From an uncultured Pseudoxanthomonas sp. (lineage in GTDB: Bacteria; Pseudomonadota; Gammaproteobacteria; Xanthomonadales; Xanthomonadaceae), in contig CAMPIO010000077.1 of NCBI GenBank assembly GCA_946886405.1, positions 1 through 16,742 of the forward strand: a DNA stretch of 16,742 nt, read 5' to 3'. The notes under the pieces are model-generated. The model was given only the letters and a program-made list of their open reading frames with translations, was not told the origin of the DNA and ran no database searches. The position numbers and the translations under genes were made by a program. How positions within the stretch are numbered: the first letter of the stretch is position 1; every line of letters starts with the position of its first letter. Positions 14,628 to 16,742 of the stretch are shown piece after piece.

Positions 14628-15065
14628 ATGACGGAGTTTGCGCTAGTCGAGCCAAGGGCGATTCGGATCGATACCGGCCACGCCCCGGATCTGACTGTCT
14701 CGGTGGAGTCCATTCAATCCAATGCTGACGGTCTCTGCATCACGATCAAATCCGAGCTATGGCGTGCTAAGGCTGTCTTCGACTCTATTTGGGGCTTCCG
14801 TGTCTTGACGGAGTTGGACCTCACAGAGTTCTGGTCCAAGGTGACGCTCAAGGACGGCTGGCTGTTCAAGGTTCAGGCCGGGGGATGGTTAGACTTGGAG
14901 CTAAGTCGCCCTCACTTCACGTCAGGTCGCTTGTATCAGCTACACGAGTACCTGATCGTCGGTGCAAACGACTGTGTATCGGTCCTATCTGAGCGTCCGC
15001 CCAGCATCACCGGTACGCCCTCTAACAATTCATTCAAGCCGAACCCGCTTCGCGGGTCGGCTTAA
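14628..15065 (+). CDS. cassette 4 protein: conserved soluble hypothetical protein with attC-encoded tail
   Basis: This 145-residue protein is the sole ORF of the 457-bp cassette 4 (14617-15073). The body (1-127) is soluble and aromatic-rich, with SELWRAKAVFDSIWGFRVL (42-60), EFW, GWLFKVQAGGWLDLE (77-91) and HEYLIVGANDCVSVLSERPP (106-125). I recall similar proteins annotated as hypothetical in many proteobacteria, but I cannot name a function. The frame continues into attC 4, adding NNSFKPNPLRGSA as residues 133-145. The ATG lies five bases after the GTTAGAG core, whose AGAGGG could act as a very closely spaced ribosome-binding site. The C-terminal half can be aligned by eye with the cassette 6 protein. 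Confidence 0.78.
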   Translation: MTEFALVEPRAIRIDTGHAPDLTVSVESIQSNADGLCITIKSELWRAKAVFDSIWGFRVLTELDLTEFWSKVTLKDGWLFKVQAGGWLDLELSRPHFTSGRLYQLHEYLIVGANDCVSVLSERPPSITGTPSNNSFKPNPLRGSA

Positions 15066-15079
15066 TTCAAGCGTTATGC
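15020..15079 (+). other. attC site 4 (60 bp)
   Basis: R'' is CTCTAAC (15020-15026), the reverse complement of the cassette's GTTAGAG. R' is GTTATGC (15073-15079). The hairpin is standard with a TTC loop, and the spacers are AATTCATTC and AATTCAAGC. It encodes the last residues of the cassette 4 protein. Confidence 0.92.
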
Positions 15080-15439
15080 GTGGGCGGGTGTGTTGGTGTT
15101 GTCGGCTTCGGTGATGCCGCGATTTCAGCAGCGTCGCGGGCTTCGGCACTGATCGGCCGCTGACGCAGCTGAGTTGCTCACGTCTCCTCGCTTCGCTTCA
15201 ATCGGCTTCGGATGCATTGCGTTCGCGCCGCTCGGGACAAGGATGACTTCATGACTTTCGGACCGGCGTCGCTGTCGGCTTCGGTCTTTATGGGCCCCAC
15301 CCTGCTACGGGCTGGCGGCGAGTGATTTCCTGCTCCCGGATGTTCCGACCCCGTTGCAGGTTGCTGGCTTCGGGCTTACCTTGGCGCATAACAGTTCATT
15401 CAAGCCGAACCCGCTTCGCGGGTCGGCTTAATTCAGGTG
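15074..15439 (+). mobile_element. cassette 5: ORF-less cassette, diverged family copy C
   Basis: This 366-bp unit is clearly homologous to cassettes 1 and 3 but diverged. Conserved blocks include TTATGCGTGGG at the start, TCGGCTTCGGTGA, TCGGCTTCGGATGCA, GTTCGCGCCGCTCGG and GTGATTTCCT, separated by diverged segments with insertions and deletions. GGCTTCGG occurs five times, near 15103, 15139, 15202, 15278 and 15367. The 49-codon frame of cassettes 1 and 3 meets an early TGA here, which argues against a conserved peptide. It has the same GTTATGC/GCATAAC core pair as the other two members. Confidence 0.82.
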
Positions 15440-15445
15440 TTAGGC
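15386..15445 (+). other. attC site 5 (60 bp)
   Basis: R'' is GCATAAC (15386-15392) and R' is GTTAGGC (15439-15445). The hairpin is standard, and the spacers are AGTTCATTC and AATTCAGGT. Confidence 0.93.
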
Positions 15446-15449
15446 CCGC

Positions 15450-15869
15450 ATGGCAGAAATCTCCGCTCTTGAAGAATTGGCAGCCTGCGAGGACGTTGGG
15501 TTCGGCTCGCTTCGAGAAGAGCCGGGGTTCGAGTTGTGCATTGTTGTTGAGGCAACCGATCCAGATCGAGTGTTTGAGATTCGCTGGTCTAGCTATATCA
15601 GTTATGCCGTTCGTAGCGAGCACTTCTGCCAGTGGGACAGTGACGAGGTCTGGGAGGGCAAGCATGTATTTCGGGTTTACTCCAAGTCCAAGTTCATAGA
15701 CTTCGTTGACCGCGGCACTTTTGCCACTGCCGATTTCCCTGGTCCATTCAAGCACTATCAGATACAGAGTCTTTACCAAATCGTAGACGTGGCATCGTTG
15801 GAGGCGCCGCAAGTCCGCGTTAGCGGGCCTAACAATTCATTCAAGCCGAACCCGCATCAGGTTCGCTAA
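15450..15869 (+). CDS. cassette 6 protein: soluble hypothetical protein, distantly like the cassette 4 protein
   Basis: This 139-residue protein is the sole plus-strand ORF of the 496-bp cassette 6 (15440-15935). The body (1-126) is acidic and aromatic-rich: FELCIVVEATDPDRVFEIRW (27-46), EGKHVFRVYSKSKFIDF (69-85), KHYQIQSLYQIVDVASLEAP (101-120). The order of these elements and the spacing to the C-terminus parallel the cassette 4 protein, suggesting a shared fold. Function is unknown. The ATG lies four bases after the GTTAGGC core, with no Shine-Dalgarno sequence. The frame runs into the unusual attC 6, adding NNSFKPNPHQVR, a tail altered by the enlarged loop. The opposite strand is also open over this interval (15396-15812) but lacks the orientation and start placement of cassette genes. 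Confidence 0.72.
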   Translation: MAEISALEELAACEDVGFGSLREEPGFELCIVVEATDPDRVFEIRWSSYISYAVRSEHFCQWDSDEVWEGKHVFRVYSKSKFIDFVDRGTFATADFPGPFKHYQIQSLYQIVDVASLEAPQVRVSGPNNSFKPNPHQVR

Positions 15870-15941
15870 CTTCGGGTCGTTCTGGGTACTATCGGCTTCG
15901 GTGCCTATCCATGGCGGGTCGGCTTAATTCAGGCGTTAGGC
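15827..15941 (+). other. attC site 6 (115 bp) with a 58-nt enlarged loop
   Basis: R'' is GCCTAAC (15827-15833) and R' is GTTAGGC (15935-15941). The arms AAGCCGAACCCGC (15843-15855) and GCGGGTCGGCTT (15914-15925) are intact, but the usual 3-nt TTC loop is replaced by 58 nt (15856-15913). The inserted sequence contains ATCGGCTTCGGTGCC, closely resembling the motif of the ORF-less cassettes. attC sites with long variable terminal structures are known elsewhere, but this is the only one here. Confidence 0.9.
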
Positions 15942-15946
15942 CTCAT

Positions 15947-16264
15947 ATGAGCCACCCTCATACGTTCACATCATGGCCCTTTCCAGATGCAGTCAACACT
16001 GCTTCATTCACAACAAGGCATGTGCTTGACGGACGCAAACCGGTTGTCGAGGTCTATCACGATCACGATGGAGACTGGCAGTTCCTCTGCGGGACAACGA
16101 CAGATGTTGCAGACCTTAAACTCGTCTGTATGGGATGTATGCTTGAGCGTGATCCTTCGATCGCAGACTTGGCAGACCTACCCTGCGGCTGGTCGGCCAC
16201 CCGCGACGGTCTGCGAGGCAACTGGACGCGAGACGCCTTCGAGGATAGCGACGATGAGGCCTAA
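15947..16264 (+). CDS. cassette 7 protein: small soluble conserved hypothetical protein
   Basis: This 105-residue protein is the only ORF of the 377-bp cassette 7 (15936-16312). Visible features are VYHDHDGDWQFLCGTTTD (about 38-55), the pair LVCMGCM (59-65), DPSIADLADLPCGWSATRD and an acidic end, EDSDDEA. I recall similar sequences as uncharacterised conserved proteins in several phyla, without a named function. The start at 15947 is chosen because it lies inside the cassette, five bases past the GTTAGGC core. The frame is also open from 15911, but that start lies within attC 6. The stop TAA is part of the R'' core GCCTAAC, so no attC tail is added. The C-x-x-C at 61-64 could bind metal but is unpaired. 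Confidence 0.75.
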   Translation: MSHPHTFTSWPFPDAVNTASFTTRHVLDGRKPVVEVYHDHDGDWQFLCGTTTDVADLKLVCMGCMLERDPSIADLADLPCGWSATRDGLRGNWTRDAFEDSDDEA

Positions 16265-16318
16265 CAAATCATTCAAGCCGAACCCGCTTCGCGGGTCGGC
16301 TTAATTCTGGTGTTAGAC
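16259..16318 (+). other. attC site 7 (60 bp)
   Basis: R'' is GCCTAAC (16259-16265) and R' is GTTAGAC (16312-16318). The hairpin is standard with a TTC loop, and the spacers are AAATCATTC and AATTCTGGT. Confidence 0.93.
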
Positions 16319-16332
16319 CGCACAGGAGAGAT

Positions 16333-16716
16333 ATGCAAGCCAAGACGCCCTTCGCAAGTCGACTAGCCGCGTTGTTTCTGGCGGTTCTGGTTGCCATGCA
16401 CCTTCTGGTTACACTCGACCTGTTCTTCAAGTTCTTTCCGGCAACGCCTGAGTTCCTAGCCATGTGGGGGATCTCCGCCTGGGCAAAGCTGCTCTGGGCC
16501 GCGACCTGTACTGTCGGAACCGTTGCAGTGCTCTTGCTTTATCGTCGCGCGTGGTTGGGTTTCTTCGCATCAATCTTGTTTTGTGCAGGCTTGTATTTCG
16601 CCAGCGTGCAATTGTGGGGCGCCGTGAAAGGTGGCTTCTGGCTAGCTGTCGGAGTGACGGCTCTTGCATTGGTAGGCGCGGTGCGGTCTAACAATTCATT
16701 CAAGCCGAACCGGTAG
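16333..16716 (+). CDS. cassette 8 protein: small four-helix membrane protein of unknown function
   Basis: This 127-residue protein is the ORF of the last, incomplete cassette (from 16313). It has four strongly hydrophobic segments at about residues 10-30, 48-70, 74-95 and 101-117, with RR at 71-72 between helices two and three, so it is an inner-membrane protein. I do not recognise the family. Unlike most cassette genes here it has a good ribosome-binding site, AGGAGAG (16324-16330), just before the ATG, so it can be translated independently. The frame enters attC 8 and adds NNSFKPNR before the stop. The tail is shorter than that of cassette 4 because this attC departs from the consensus after CCGAACC. 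Confidence 0.75.
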   Translation: MQAKTPFASRLAALFLAVLVAMHLLVTLDLFFKFFPATPEFLAMWGISAWAKLLWAATCTVGTVAVLLLYRRAWLGFFASILFCAGLYFASVQLWGAVKGGFWLAVGVTALALVGAVRSNNSFKPNR

Positions 16717-16742
16717 TTCCTACGGTTTGGTGGACACCTTGA
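16686..16742 (+). other. attC site 8, divergent and cut by the window edge
   Basis: R'' is GTCTAAC (16686-16692), the reverse complement of cassette 8's GTTAGAC core, followed by the standard AATTCATTCAAGCCGAACC. The next bases differ from all other sites. They form a new hairpin, GTAG-TTC-CTAC, bounded by CCGAACC and GGTTTGG, then TGGACACCTTGA. The R' core is not within the window. This is either a variant attC or an attC disrupted by an insertion. Confidence 0.7.

Larger units (their letters stand above)
13400..16742 (+). mobile_element. integron gene-cassette array (8 cassettes, the last incomplete; no integrase in window)
   Basis: Seven complete attC sites and one cut by the window edge divide this segment into cassettes of 377, 463, 377, 457, 366, 496 and 377 bp plus an open eighth. 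All cassettes point the same way. In each, the left core (GTTATGC, GTTAGGC, GTTATGC, GTTAGAG, GTTATGC, GTTAGGC, GTTAGGC, GTTAGAC) is the exact reverse complement of that cassette's own right core. That pairing is expected only if each unit was once a circle closed by integrase. The attC type resembles Xanthomonas chromosomal integrons. Composition is less GC-rich than the flank. No intI is present upstream, so this is a CALIN or a displaced part of a chromosomal integron. It continues beyond the right edge. Confidence 0.92.

Noticed and set aside
15396..15812. A minus-strand gene opposite the cassette 6 ORF
   Set aside because: Cassette genes run with the attC orientation, and the plus-strand ORF starts four bases after the core. 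The minus frame ends inside an attC with the common antisense string PELSRPAKRVRLE.
15911..15946. An earlier start for the cassette 7 gene
   Set aside because: It lies within attC 6 and would not belong to the mobile cassette. ATG 15947 is placed as in the other cassettes.
13722..16318. Regularly recurring repeats of about 60 bp as a CRISPR array
   Set aside because: Spacing is 300-440 bp, intervals contain ORFs, and the repeats have attC cores complementary within each cassette. No cas genes are present.
1..16742. A parS site near parAB
   Set aside because: I found no match to the TGTTTCACGTGAAACA palindrome by eye. It may lie outside the window.

Overview
The window looks like the chromosome of a Xanthomonadaceae gammaproteobacterium (Xanthomonas, Pseudoxanthomonas, Stenotrophomonas or Lysobacter type). 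The evidence is the GC-rich core genes, the REP-like intergenic repeats, and attC sites of the kind I know from Xanthomonas chromosomal integrons. The genus is an inference.

Positions 1-13095 are ordinary core genome. parA-parB (chromosome partitioning) overlap by one base and are followed by an inverted pair of REP-like repeats. Next is a secreted DUF885 metallopeptidase-like protein. Convergent with it is a minus-strand pair: a DUF1611/DgcN-like gene followed by a LysR regulator. The ribosomal genes rpmB-rpmG follow, with a good promoter, a long leader and a clear Rho-independent terminator. After a repeat-rich gap come a cardiolipin synthase, an FAD/NAD(P)-binding YdhS-like protein and a very large hybrid histidine kinase. 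The kinase has an N-terminal sodium:solute-symporter domain (CrbS/CbrA-like) and a TTG start.

From 13399 to the right edge the window changes character. Base composition becomes visibly less GC-rich, genes become short and unknown, and a conserved hairpin element of about 60 bp recurs every 366-496 bp. These elements are integron attC sites, with R'' (xxxTAAC) and R' (GTTAxxx) cores and a long imperfect inverted repeat between them. In every cassette the left R' core and the right R'' core are exact reverse complements, which is the signature of circular gene cassettes. Seven cassettes are complete and an eighth runs off the window. Five carry one ORF each: two small membrane proteins, two related soluble proteins and one other soluble protein. 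Three carry no convincing ORF and belong to one sequence family, with two copies differing at only 9 of 377 positions. No integrase gene is present on the left flank. Here the array starts about 300 bp after the histidine kinase, behind a promoter-like sequence and a degenerate attI/attC-like junction. The segment is therefore either a CALIN (attC cluster without integrase) or part of a sedentary chromosomal integron whose integrase lies elsewhere.

The most interesting points are the recurring ORF-less cassette family with its repeated GGCTTCGG motif, an attC whose loop has grown to 58 nt and carries the same motif, and cassette ORFs that read through into attC and gain a shared C-terminal tail.
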